Assembly (NCBI GenBank): GCA_018466975.1
Contig: CM031559.1
Coordinates: 1,922,001 to 1,986,000 of the forward strand
DNA from: Sparassis latifolia
Lineage: Eukaryota; Basidiomycota; Agaricomycetes; Polyporales; Sparassidaceae
Direction of reading: 5' to 3'
DNA: 64,000 bases
Under the pieces are notes generated by a model. The model worked only from the letters and a program-made list of their open reading frames with translations. It ran no database searches and was not told the origin of the DNA. Of this stretch, positions 10,374 to 20,180 are shown in pieces (positions within the stretch are counted from its first letter, which is position 1; every line of letters starts with the position of its first letter). Position numbers and translations under genes: made by a program.

Positions 10374-13300
10374 ATGTCTTTCCGCCGGCCAACTGCTCAC
10401 TATCGACGGTTGAGCTCATCGGCAGATCGGCCTTCCTCTCATTCGATATTCCCTCAGAAAACACCCCCCTCGCACGTCCACCTGATTCAACCTTCCGACG
10501 TTCCCCGCAAGCGGCGACCTCGCAGCACAAAACATCTCCATCTGCCTGGGCCGGAGCGATTGGTGACGCTTCCTGGACGCCTCAACTTCACGCAGTCAGA
10601 TCCATCCCGGGGTCGCGCAGAAGGTCCTGAAATTCGATCTTCATGCCCTCTACAACGAGCACCCCGCTCTGACGACCCATTCGCGCTCCCCACCGACTTT
10701 GCATCCATCCCTGACCCTCCCGAGGCTGCCACTTTTGACGGGCTGTATACCTCTTACGTCGAAAAGGATCCAGGTGTTCGATCCGGGCGAGATCAGCAGA
10801 AGAAGGCGCGGCAGTGGAAGAGGTGGGCAACAGAGGTCATCCCGTCATTACTGCACCCCCATATGGAGCTCCTTCGACGATCGGACTATTTGCATGAATC
10901 CGTTAACCAGGAGAAGACATGCACTTGCGGTGGCGAGCACGTGCGAACTCTTCAAGTCGTCTGTGTATACTTTGAACGTAAGTAGCAATTTTTTTTCTTC
11001 TGTTTCGTCGCAACCCTCAGGCACTCACACGGCCTCGTTTTAGGTCTACGACATATCACCATCCACGTTTGCCAGTGCTCGCCCGCTGCCCTTCAACTTC
11101 TATCTCGCGGCCTTTTCCCATGTGCCCCTCAAGCTCCGACTTTGGCGGTCGACCTCTCCCTGCTCAAGTTTGTTCAAGAACTTTTCGTGCAGCTGCCGCC
11201 TAACACAACATCCTTCTGCGCCACGCTGGAGTACTTCCTTGGTGAACGCGGATACAAACTGACTACACGGGTATGTATTTTGCCCTACGTGAACATTCAT
11301 GCACTCATTCAGACATTTTAGGACTCGTTACATCTGGCGCTTCGGCAATGCCCTCCTCTGGTATTCGAATCTCGTCAACGCCACTGATCAGCACGTTCAA
11401 AGCATTCTGGAACGAGCACGGCCTCCCCCGCTGCGTGACGCTTCAACTCCCCCTGCCGCCGAGCGGGCCGAACGTGAGTATCTGCTAGACCTCCCCATCT
11501 GCGGGGTAAAACTGACTTGAAACCCAGCAGGGCTCCCCGCTTTCCAAGCGTCTAATGATGCAGAAGAGGGGATCGAACCTGATCCCAAAAATGTGCAGCA
11601 ACCAGAAGGGACTCCTTCCAGCGGTGCATCTCACGGCGAAAGACCGAGCGAGTATCTACGCGCTCGTTGTCCTCTGTGCTTCGGCGGAACGACATGCAGT
11701 AGTGAGGATGGCATGTGAGTATTATTTGTTAATGCTTCCATGTCTATCAAACTAACATTCGTCAACATCAGACCTGATATCATTGTCTGCATTGATGCAT
11801 GCTTTACGCAGAAGCGGAGGAAGGGCCAGGGAGGTGGGCGCGATGATCCTCGTCGTGCGCGAGAGTCTGTTTTTGTGCCTGAGTCGGATGTCAAGGACAT
11901 GGAGTCATACATCGAGAACCTTCGACCCAGTTTGGACAACAGGCCGCATCGTACACAACCCACAGTGGAGGAGGAGGACGAGTATGAGCCTGGTCTCAAG
12001 CTGCCAAGATCAGTTCTCGATGGCTGCCACGAGTCTTTCCTAGCAGCAGACGAGAAACGTCAGAAGGCAAGTACGCAACTCTTCGCTGACACGGGTCTCA
12101 TGGCACTGCTGTGCCGTCATGACCGTGTGCTTTGGTTGGTCAACATGACCTCTGCGGGCGAGAAGCAGTACTACGCCCTTACGCTTATCCGCTGACTCTT
12201 CGACAATCTCCCTGCTTTCATGACTGTCGGCATACTGTACGATATCGGCTGTCAACTCCACCGAAGCTGCATCAAATTTGGCTTTCTCCACGATGTCATC
12301 GACCACATCACGTTCGCGATATCGATATTCCATGCATATGGGCACCAGTGGCCATGCCAGCTGATATATCATCCACGGAAGGGAATCGGGTTTGGGTTGA
12401 CGGATGGCGAGGGCTGCGAGAGGTTCTGGAGTGCGATTCGGAAGCTCATCCCATCGTTACGGGTGTCCGGAGTGAGTCCTCATTTTTCTACTTTGATGAA
12501 TTTTGTCTTCTGACGGACATTGTCAGTACCATCAGCGTCTTTTCATTCTCAACACGCAGGTCAAACATCTTGATGAAGAGTCGATGTCCAGGCTTGGGCA
12601 TTGGCTTTCCAGGAAGTGGAGTGTATGCCAGTCGAAGAAGCATGCTGCCATTGATGCACTTCAAACACTTGGCATCGAGGAAGATGTCTTACGGGCTGAG
12701 TGGGTAGCACAGGTTGAAGAACAGACGAAACCGGCACCGCGTGCGTTATGACTTCTCTGCGGTTGTTCTGAGTGGCTAACTACATGCAACAGGTCGTTCG
12801 CACGACAAGGGCAAGCGCGCTATTGAAACGGTGCTTGCACTGCAGAAGACACTTGTTGCCTACCAGGAGAACATCCGTGATCTCGAACTCAAACTTCTGG
12901 CTGACAATGACGTCCTCGACACCCAAGAAATAGACTTGCAGCTCATTGATGCCAGGTCAAAGAGTGCACGGATCGCTTCCACTCTGGAATGCAAGAAAGC
13001 AGTGCTTGGCATAGGTGAATGTGCGCAGCTCGTGCGACTCGCACGCAATGTTTTCCTGAGGATCCGAATGAATGCGCGTGCCATCAAGCATCGGATCCGT
13101 GATCGCCTTCGTCAGTGCAAGTTCGAACTCGAACATCTCGAGTGTTCGTATCGCCAGACAATCAACAGTATGTCTCTTTCTTTCTTTTAGGCTTCGTTGT
13201 TGATGCCTTTGAGCTTGTAGACAACAAGCTTAGCACACATGCTGAGTCATCCATCAAGCGTCGTGAACCCGGTATTCTGAAGCTCGCGAAGACGTACAAT

Positions 13301-14113
13301 GATTTATGTATGCAGATGTCAACGTTAATTCGACAGCGCAAGGCTCCGCGGTTTGCTATTGTACCACCTCCCATTCAGAGCAACGGCCTCTTCAAGCTTG
13401 ACGTTGATGACGACATTTGGCAGGATGTTGGGCTGGATGATGATGCAGACACTGATGCAGTTCCTCGATGGCTCGGAGATGAAACGGTGCGTGAGGGTAT
13501 CAAGATGCGTTTGCTCTTAGATCGTTGTATTGAGGAGGAGAGCCGATTGCAACGAGAGCGTTGTGCATTGCAAGAATGGTTTCAAGAGGAGTGGTTGACC
13601 CTGCAGAAGGTCTGTGTCGATGCAGGTATGTTGTTGTTATTCTTATGCTTCTACAGTTCTGATGTCTGAATAGATAATGACATTGACCTTCTCTATCTTC
13701 TTCATCGCCGTCGTGATCGCTTATCTCGCTTATGTGTGACTTGGCAGTCTCAAGTCCGTGCGATTCTCTGTTTGACCCCTATGAGTTCATCATGGGGTCC
13801 TTCGGAGCAGGAGCTGAGAGATGCTGCTGTATATCAGGAGACAGGCAAGTGGGATAAGGATGAGAGCTTGATGGCACAATATAATCCAGGTAAGAATCAG
13901 GATGATGATGAGGAACGGGTAAGCTTTGATCCACCTACTGATTCTGAAGATGATGGAGAGTTGGTGGATGCAGCAGAGGTGGTGGCCTTTAATGATGCAT
14001 ATCATGAGCTCTTAGCTAACCCTGATCTTGATACACTTCTGCTGGACAGTAGTATTGTGGATGATACTGAACTCTTACCAGTCTCTCCTAGTAGGTACAC
14101 TCCTCGCAAGTGA
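10374..14113 (+). pseudogene. KDZ transposase (CxC N-terminus, RNase H-like core), nine exons, one nonsense codon
   Basis: Exons that fit: 10374-10977, 11044-11270, 11322-11473, 11531-11714, 11772-12471, 12527-12740, 12793-13167, 13221-13625 and 13674-14113, about 1,100 codons, the usual KDZ length. The N-terminal part has QWKRWATEVIPSLL, a TCTCGG motif and HITIHVCQCSPAALQLL, the cysteine (CxC) cluster preceding KDZ domains. The core has CPLCFGG, DIIVCIDACFTQKRRK, DRVLWLVNMTSAGEKQYYAL, VGILYDIGCQLHRSC, HAYGHQWPCQL and FGLTDGEGCERFWSAIRKL; the Asp of IVCIDACF, the Asp of LYDIGCQ and the Glu of DGEGCERF are likely catalytic. The C-terminal third is coiled-coil and acidic. Damage: TGA at 12193-12195 just before LFDNLPAF, and a one-base shift in exon 3 (before FGNALLWY). 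It cuts and pastes elements with CACTTCAGGG-type ends. Confidence 0.92.
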
Positions 14114-14179
14114 GCTCTTTTGATCGTTTAGTCCAAATACATCACACTTGTACTTTTCTAGATATGTTGCTACTAACTA

Positions 14180-15857
14180 GGTCCATCTTACCAAGTACAG
14201 ACCTTGGGATGTCCATTCTATATGAGGCGGGAGGTCCATCTCACCCAGTAGGGACCTTGGGAAGTCCATTTGATATGAGGCGAGAGGTCCGTCTCACCCA
14301 GTAGGGACCTTGGGATGTCCATTCCATATGAGGCGGGAGGTCGGTCTCACCCAGTAGGGACCTTGGGATGTCCATTTGAAATGAGGCGGGAGGTCCGTCT
14401 CACCCAGCAGAGACCTTGGGATGTCCATTTGATATGAGGCGGGAGGTCCCTCTCACCCAGTACTGACCTTGGGAAGTCCATTTGAAATGAGGCGGGAGGT
14501 CCGTCTCACCCAGCAGAGACCTTGGGATGTCCATTTGATATGAGGCAGGAGGTCCCTCTCACCCAGTAGGGACCTTGGGATGTCCATTTGATATGAGGCA
14601 GGAGGTCCCTCTCACCCAGTAGGGACCTTGGGATGTCCATTTGATATGAGGTGGAAGGTCCGTCTTACCAAGTACAGACCTTGGGAAGTCCATGCTCTGT
14701 CAGACAGGAGGTCCAATATATATAACATAGAAGGTTCATCTGATACATGATCATAGATTCATTGCATGTAAGACAGAAGATGCACTACATTAATACGAGA
14801 TGCATCAGTGATAAGTAGTACATGGTGAGCACTATACGTACAAATGGATTTCGATATATGATAATGTAAAATTAATAGTAGGCAATGAGGGCAACTTCTG
14901 TATAATATAGCATCTTTTGCACTGATATCTAATTAATTATAAAAGATAACTATAAATACAGATATTAATGCTTTGTTCCTGCATTGACAAACAATGTGTT
15001 CAAGCAGATGTGTGATGACATGTACTCCAACAAGTTGTTCTAATAGGCCTGCGATGACATCTACTCCAACAAGTCGTTCAGGCAGACCTGCAATGACACC
15101 TACTCCAACAAGTCATTCTAGCAGACCTGTGATGACACCTACTTCAACAAGTCGTTCAAAGAGCCTTGCGATGACACCTACTCTAACAAGTCATTCAAGC
15201 AGACCTGCAATGACACCTACTCCAACAAGTCGTTCTAGCAGACCTGCAATGACACCTACTTCAACAAGTCGTTCAAAGAGCCTTGTGATGACACCTACTC
15301 TAACAAGTCAAGTCATTCAAGCAGACCTGCAATGACACCTACTCCAACAAGTCGTTCTAATAGGCCTGTGATGACACCTACTCCAACAAGTCGTGCAGAT
15401 GTGAGAAGAGACCTATATATCACAATTAGATGCAAATATATATGTGTAAAATTCTGAATTTGCATTCACAGCTGCACAAATATAGCTCTAGAATGCACAG
15501 TAAGAAGAAGACAAGTAGCATAAGACCTACAGTACAATAAGGTATAAGCTAGGAATTGAAAAATACCAGACTACAGGAGGTCCAGAATCCCCCCTGATAC
15601 CCTTTAACCAGTAATAATGCAAGGGAGGTCCATGGGAGAACCTAGACAACAGGAAAGATATAGAGCCCATGGGCCCTTTCAGATAGTACCCTCAAGTAGC
15701 TCCCACTTCAGGACCTCCTCAGCTGTGAGATGTCCCACAGGACCAGTGGGCCATGCACTAATCCCATGGGCAGACCACCCCCTGGGAGGCTCTTAGCCAC
15801 AACAAACAGTAGATTATATTGAGGCTAAGAGCTAGGGATAGGAGGTACCCTGAAGTG
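14180..15857 (-). repeat. Right terminal inverted repeat of the KDZ element
   Basis: Reverse complement of the left end. In order it holds the 53-bp array, a spacer at about 14705-14995 matching left 1190-1500, a 39-bp array at 14998-15400, and about 450 bp of non-repeated end sequence finishing GGGTACCCTGAAGTG-like (GGTACCCTGAAGTG at 15844-15857). The terminal hairpin stem (GGCTCTTAGCC/GGCTAAGAGC) is present near 15789-15833. Confidence 0.9.
14195..14700 (-). repeat. 53-bp subterminal array (right, about nine copies, inverted)
   Basis: The reverse complement of the left 53-bp unit (GGACCTTGGGATGTCCATTT ... GGCGGGAGGTC). It begins shortly after the transposase stop codon. It has far fewer copies than the left array, which makes the two ends structurally unequal. 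Confidence 0.9.
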
Positions 15858-15865
15858 TTTCGAGG
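15858..15865. repeat. 8-bp target-site duplication TTTCGAGG, right copy
   Basis: Identical to 452-459. Removing the element and one copy restores a minus-strand intron of 73 nt with GT at 15907 and AG at 430-429 between two adjoining Prp8 exons. Confidence 0.93.
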
Positions 15866-15907
15866 AGAGAATGGGAGAGAAGGATTCCACAATAATTCGA
15901 AACTCAC

Positions 15908-18010
15908 CTTGTACTTATATCTATACATGCCCATCAATGCACCGATATGTGCAAAAATATACTGCAGCACGTCCGCGAGTTGGAGCGCGTCAACGTGGGG
16001 AGGATGAAATTGTACACGTGCGTCGAGCTTGGTGAGATGCAGGATATCGCAATACAGGTGAAGGCATTTCCGAAGCGAGACTTCTTGCATTACTTCGTTG
16101 TCAGTGTCCTGGCGTGACGCATAAATATAGACTCGGTTTACAGATATGAGGACATTACTTGACCGGCTTGAGATTCATGTTGTAATCCAGATGAAGATAG
16201 TTCAGGTTCTGGAAGGGCAGTTGTTAGCTTGAGCGGTAGCGTGCATATCAAAGTTACTAACTTTGCGGTGAATAAGGAAGTTTAACATGCTGTAGCCTTG
16301 CAGGCCAGTTTCAACCCCATCAAGATGCGTCGTTTGGAAGAACTTGGTCACCTTCAGATGTCTGAAGAGGTGCTTCTTCATCATAACCTTTTCGGCTGGA
16401 TAAGGGCGGAGGAAGACGTCTGCGGTGCTGTTGCATTCTGCACGGGAAGCTTACGATGGGTCCTGGTCCTGTGGGCATGTAGCATAGGAGGCTGGGAACT
16501 GGGAGGGTGCAGCATGGGTATGTAAGCCGTGCGGGTTCGGTGAAGTCTTCATTCCATTTCCCTTGCATTTTCCGCTCGTCCGCTCTCCTCTCCTTGGTGT
16601 TCTCCTCTGCTCGTGTTTGTGCTGCGCAGTTTTCAGCTCGGAGGTGTGCCGTCGGCGTCTGCAGTGCTGCTGGTAGGTTTTCCTCGCTATCGATGTCCCC
16701 TTGCTGACCATTATTTGCAGCATTCGCATTGGCGGCCTTTGTGCATGCGACGGGGGAATGAGTGAGAGAGATTTGACATCGGTTCTATAGATATTCTGTA
16801 CTCTTGGCTTGTTTGTGCAGCGCGAGATCACGCGGTCGACGTGGCGTGGTGATTGCCTCCCGAGTCAGTGCGTTGTGAGATGCAAACTTTCACAGGCTGA
16901 CCGGGAGGGCGATGCTCAAGATACCAGTTCTTGACGAGTGGTATATCCTGCACTTGTTGCGTATGTCCCGAACGACGGCTGTAGGGGTCAGGCGCCCACC
17001 AGAGGGCAATGGCATCAGCGGTAACACCATTCTCCAGCAGCTTCTCGAGGAATGGGTCAAGATCTTCTGGGAGCTCAAAATCGATGTCGTCGACATCGTT
17101 CGGCCTGAATATCATGTCTTCGTGACTGAAGTGATATTGGATTGATGAGGGGATCGAAGTAGAAGGCGGGCGAGTCGGGATCATCCGTGCGAATATACAT
17201 ATTTTCCGGACTGTGATAAGGAGAGATATAGATGGAGCGAGGAAGAGAGTTGTAGAGGTGGGGAAATGCAACCTTATATTCGGCTCTAATCTGTTGACAA
17301 ATGATGACCTTGTTGATGTCGTTGAACTCGTTCCAATCCTCGTCAAGTGTCGATATTCCTATAGAGTGGCTCAAACTGTGGACCGCCGAGAATCGTCATG
17401 TTCAAAGTCTTTGCAGTGAAGAAAAACCTCTTGTCGAAGAGATAGCTAGAATTGCCGTCTGCGTGATCTGATAACAACGTCCGGCCAATGCAATACAAAT
17501 TGGCCATGGCAGGAAGAGTTAGCGACCAGTAGCGGTATGAAGCACCATTGACGAAATGTATCGACTCACGGCTTCGGATCATAGAACCACTAGGAGGTTG
17601 CTGCGTCCTCCTCTTTGTCAAGCTCCAGTTGAATAGCCTCCAATGGTTCCACATCCAACGTGTTGTCGCTATAGTCAAGGGGAGGCTCTTCGTCATCAAA
17701 AGGTGGAAAATGCATGTGTTGGAAAAGTCTCCGGTCGCGATTCTCCCTATGCACAGCACACCGCATACTACTCCACTGGGCATGATAGACTGGTTCTATC
17801 ACATGCGGAATCTCGTTCACGAAAGTAATGGTGCCAGTTATGCGGTAAAGAACCGGCAATTCACGCACTTGCTGCCAAGAATAGGGAATGATTCCGAGCA
17901 ACTTCATCACCACGTGTGGAACAAACTTCAAAGCACCAAGTTGCATGCACTTATCTTGCAGTTGCTCATGTCGCCCTGTTCCTTAATGATTTTTCGGACA
18001 TGCTCCAGGG
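15908..18010 (-). pseudogene. Prp8-like pseudogene, upstream part (N-terminal third)
   Basis: Reading down the minus strand, in order: [49 protein letters not shown] and [150 protein letters not shown]. All are consecutive segments of the Prp8 N-terminal domain. Frameshifts, stops and about 450 bp of unrelated sequence (16400-16860) break it, and the extreme N-terminus is missing. Divergence from normally very conserved Prp8 positions shows long decay. The last exon ends at a GTGAGT donor at 15907, inside whose intron the KDZ element inserted. Confidence 0.9.
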
Positions 18011-18719
18011 GGTGATCCTGAGGAAATGTGAACTTCGACGAATGCGGCAAGAATACGTCAACTCACCCCTGTTTACCCATGTCACCGAAACCTGCTCCTA
18101 CATAGATTAATGGCAGCACCGCAGGCAAAGTTTGAGGTGGGGAAGGCCGTGAGGTGCTTGTACTATGAAGAAGGCAGCGGTGGACACGTGCAAACGCGTC
18201 AACATGGCCAAACGCGTCGCGTTTACATGTCTACAAAGGCGCGACGCTCCTAACGTACTGCTCACCATGCTGCTGTGCCGCCCAACCACCCTGATCTCCC
18301 AGCTGAACCCGATGCAGCTTGCCCTCGCAGTTCCACTGCTGCCAGTTCCCCTGCAAGCTGCGTTTTGCCAGCGCTCCCGGTACCTTTTTGGCCCTACGGG
18401 TGAGCGAGATCATAAACCACCCATCCGACTCCATGAAGTGGGTTTGAAGGAGCCCTATATCGCTCACTTCGTGGATCTTGTCGGACTCCTAGAGGCACTT
18501 TGTTGACTTCTTCCCCAGATTGTCTGCGCCTTGCCGAAAGAGAGACTGCGGTAAGCCATCTTGTTTTCTATGGCTCGCAAGTAGCGAACGCCTTGGGTTT
18601 GAAGGAGTCCTATGTCGCCCATTGTGTTTGCCACTTGCGAAGGCCTGTTCATTGTTTGATTTGGCTTCTAACCTTTCTGCTTTGCAGCCTGCTGCTACGC
18701 ACTGGGATTAGCCATGAAA
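18011..18719. other. Unassigned sequence between Prp8 and FunK1 remnants
   Basis: Contains a short direct repeat around GGTTTGAAGGAGTCCTATRT (18443 and 18597) and open frames on both strands with no recognisable domain. It may hold the decayed Prp8 first exon near 18060-18110 and the start of the kinase. I make no gene call. Confidence 0.4.
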
Positions 18720-19640
18720 TGGTGCATCTTGTTGACGCAGGGCCTTCACAGTATGTTGCCGAGTCCAAAACCTACAAGTATATCGGGCCTACGCTGAAGT
18801 GCTCCCTGGACTCGCTCGTAGGGCATGCCACCCGCGGGTGTCCTGTCTATGATCTACAGCAGCGCAAGGTGGTGTACCTCAAAGATACATGGCGGATTTT
18901 CGCAGAAGATCTCGAGAAGGAGGGTGACATACTAGCTTCCCTGCGCACACACAATGCGTCATATATCCCCACTGTGGAGCGGCACGGTGATGTACTCGAC
19001 CATGCGATGAAGACCCAGGCGCTAGTGTATGAACCTTGGAATCATGCGGCCCAGCTTTTGGTGGCAATACAGACGGGACATCTACACTACCGGTTGGTCT
19101 TGCGCGAGGTCGCACGGGACCTCACGTCATTCACGAACACCAATGAGCTTTGTGGCGGTGATCGCCGATGCGGTTGAAGGTATGTGCTCTCTGGTACTGC
19201 TGTTGGTACTTGAAGAGTGAGCCTCATTTCCGTATGGATGATAGTGCACCTGAGAGCATACGAGGACGCCAAGTATTTGCACCGGGGCATCAGCGCGGGA
19301 AACGTTTTGATTACCCTCAAAGGGCGAGGGTTGTTGATCGACTGGGATTATGCCAAAGCTATGGATGCTCTAGGAAAAGGTGCCCATCGGCACGACCAAA
19401 CGGTATGTGAAATGGGTCTTACGAGACTTACTATACTGTGATTCAAATTTTCGGGGAACGTGTCAATTCACAATTTATGTCGGCAATGTTGCTACAAGGA
19501 CAAACACAAGAGAATGCATTCTAGAATGACATCGAGGTGTTCTTGTACACACGCCTAAAGTGTAGGGCTTGGACAAGGCATTCTGCCGCAGCTTGGTGGA
19601 AGAAACCATCGGAGGCCTGAAGGCATTCATGGAAGGAAGG
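18720..19640 (+). pseudogene. FunK1-type fungal protein kinase, degenerate, HRD changed to HRG
   Basis: The N-terminal lobe reads KYIGPTLKCSLDSLVGHATR, VVYLKDTWRIFAEDLEKEGD, ASYIPTVERHGDV and HYRLVLREVARDLTSF. After a 1-base insertion near 19150 and an intron at 19178-19244 it continues LRAYEDAKYLHRGISAGN, GRGLLIDWDYAKAMD and GAHRHDQT. These are landmarks of the basidiomycete FunK1 kinase family (usual pattern LHRDISAGN and GLLIDWD). Here the catalytic Asp codon at 19286-19288 is GGC (Gly). Weak continuation (QFMSAMLLQ, NDIEVFLY) with frame changes and a stop follows to about 19640. FunK1 genes are expanded in mushrooms; no activity is expected from this copy. Confidence 0.8.
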
Positions 19641-20180
19641 GGGTGAGGGGATGCTGCAAATGCTGACTCCGCTGGGCCTGCATAGTCCGAGGAGTTGAAA
19701 AATCGCTTTTGCGGCCATTCTCACAGGAGACAATGGTGCTCCTTGAGGTTTTACGAATGGAGATGAGTATCGCTTCCGCGGTCTGCGTGAGTACCATTCT
19801 CGATGATCATCCTCACATCCATACTCATGCTGTTTATCCGGCACGGCCTCAGCCCTGACTTTTTCCCTGGCATGACCGCAGTGCTCGTCGAGAAGCTGAA
19901 GGGCCATCGAGATCGGACACAGTTGAAGCCAGAAGGTGCGAAAGGTGAGTGTCACTGGAAATGATGAACGAGCTAGGCCCAGTGCATACGCAATGTTCGG
20001 GAGGTAAACGATCTCATAGATATGGCATAGATGCAGCGATGTAGAGGGGTAGAATGTCTGCTGTATCAAGAAGATATCCTGTGTGAGTTGCCACCATATA
20101 TTCCGTTGACACGTGTTAGAGAAAACGTACCATCACTGCTCAGTGCATGCGAACCCTTAGGTTTCGAGACAAGATGTTAA
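19641..20180. other. Decayed kinase tail and 3' flank of the Plavaka gene
   Basis: A minus-strand frame is open across 19521-20069, but its product has no recognisable domain and is antisense to the FunK1 remnant, so it is probably a shadow. The Plavaka element must end somewhere here; I could not identify its terminal repeat. Confidence 0.4.

Larger units (their letters stand above)
460..15857. mobile_element. 15.4-kb KDZ DNA transposon with accessory gene and captured eIF5 fragment
   Basis: The element is bounded by inverted ends starting CACTTCAGGGTACC and by perfect 8-bp direct repeats. The outermost several hundred bases of the two ends are nearly identical in inverted orientation. Going inward each end has a 39-bp tandem array, a conserved spacer of about 300 bp and a 53-bp tandem array. 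The interior holds a minus-strand accessory gene (3181-6853), duplicated blocks (7520-8110 and 8940-9400), a truncated eIF5 copy (9526-10198) and a plus-strand KDZ transposase (10374-14113). KDZ elements of basidiomycetes are known to carry cargo, often TET/JBP dioxygenases; I see no TET/JBP gene here. The transposase has a nonsense codon and a probable frameshift, so this copy may depend on a related element for movement. Confidence 0.93.

Noticed and set aside
14994..15335. 113-codon frame and the matching minus frame at 860-1102
   Set aside because: Repetitive Thr/Pro/Ser peptides produced by the 39-bp array in the transposon ends.
460..15857. A TET/JBP dioxygenase as KDZ cargo
   Set aside because: I looked for a 2-oxoglutarate dioxygenase pattern (HxD ... 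H) in the accessory gene and other frames and did not find one.
277..18010. A functional host Prp8 gene
   Set aside because: Frameshifts, in-frame stops, a missing N-terminus and loss of homology after ERWLG make a working protein impossible.
19521..20069. 182-codon minus-strand ORF
   Set aside because: Antisense to the FunK1 remnant, no domain, and downstream of the Plavaka stop; most likely a shadow frame.
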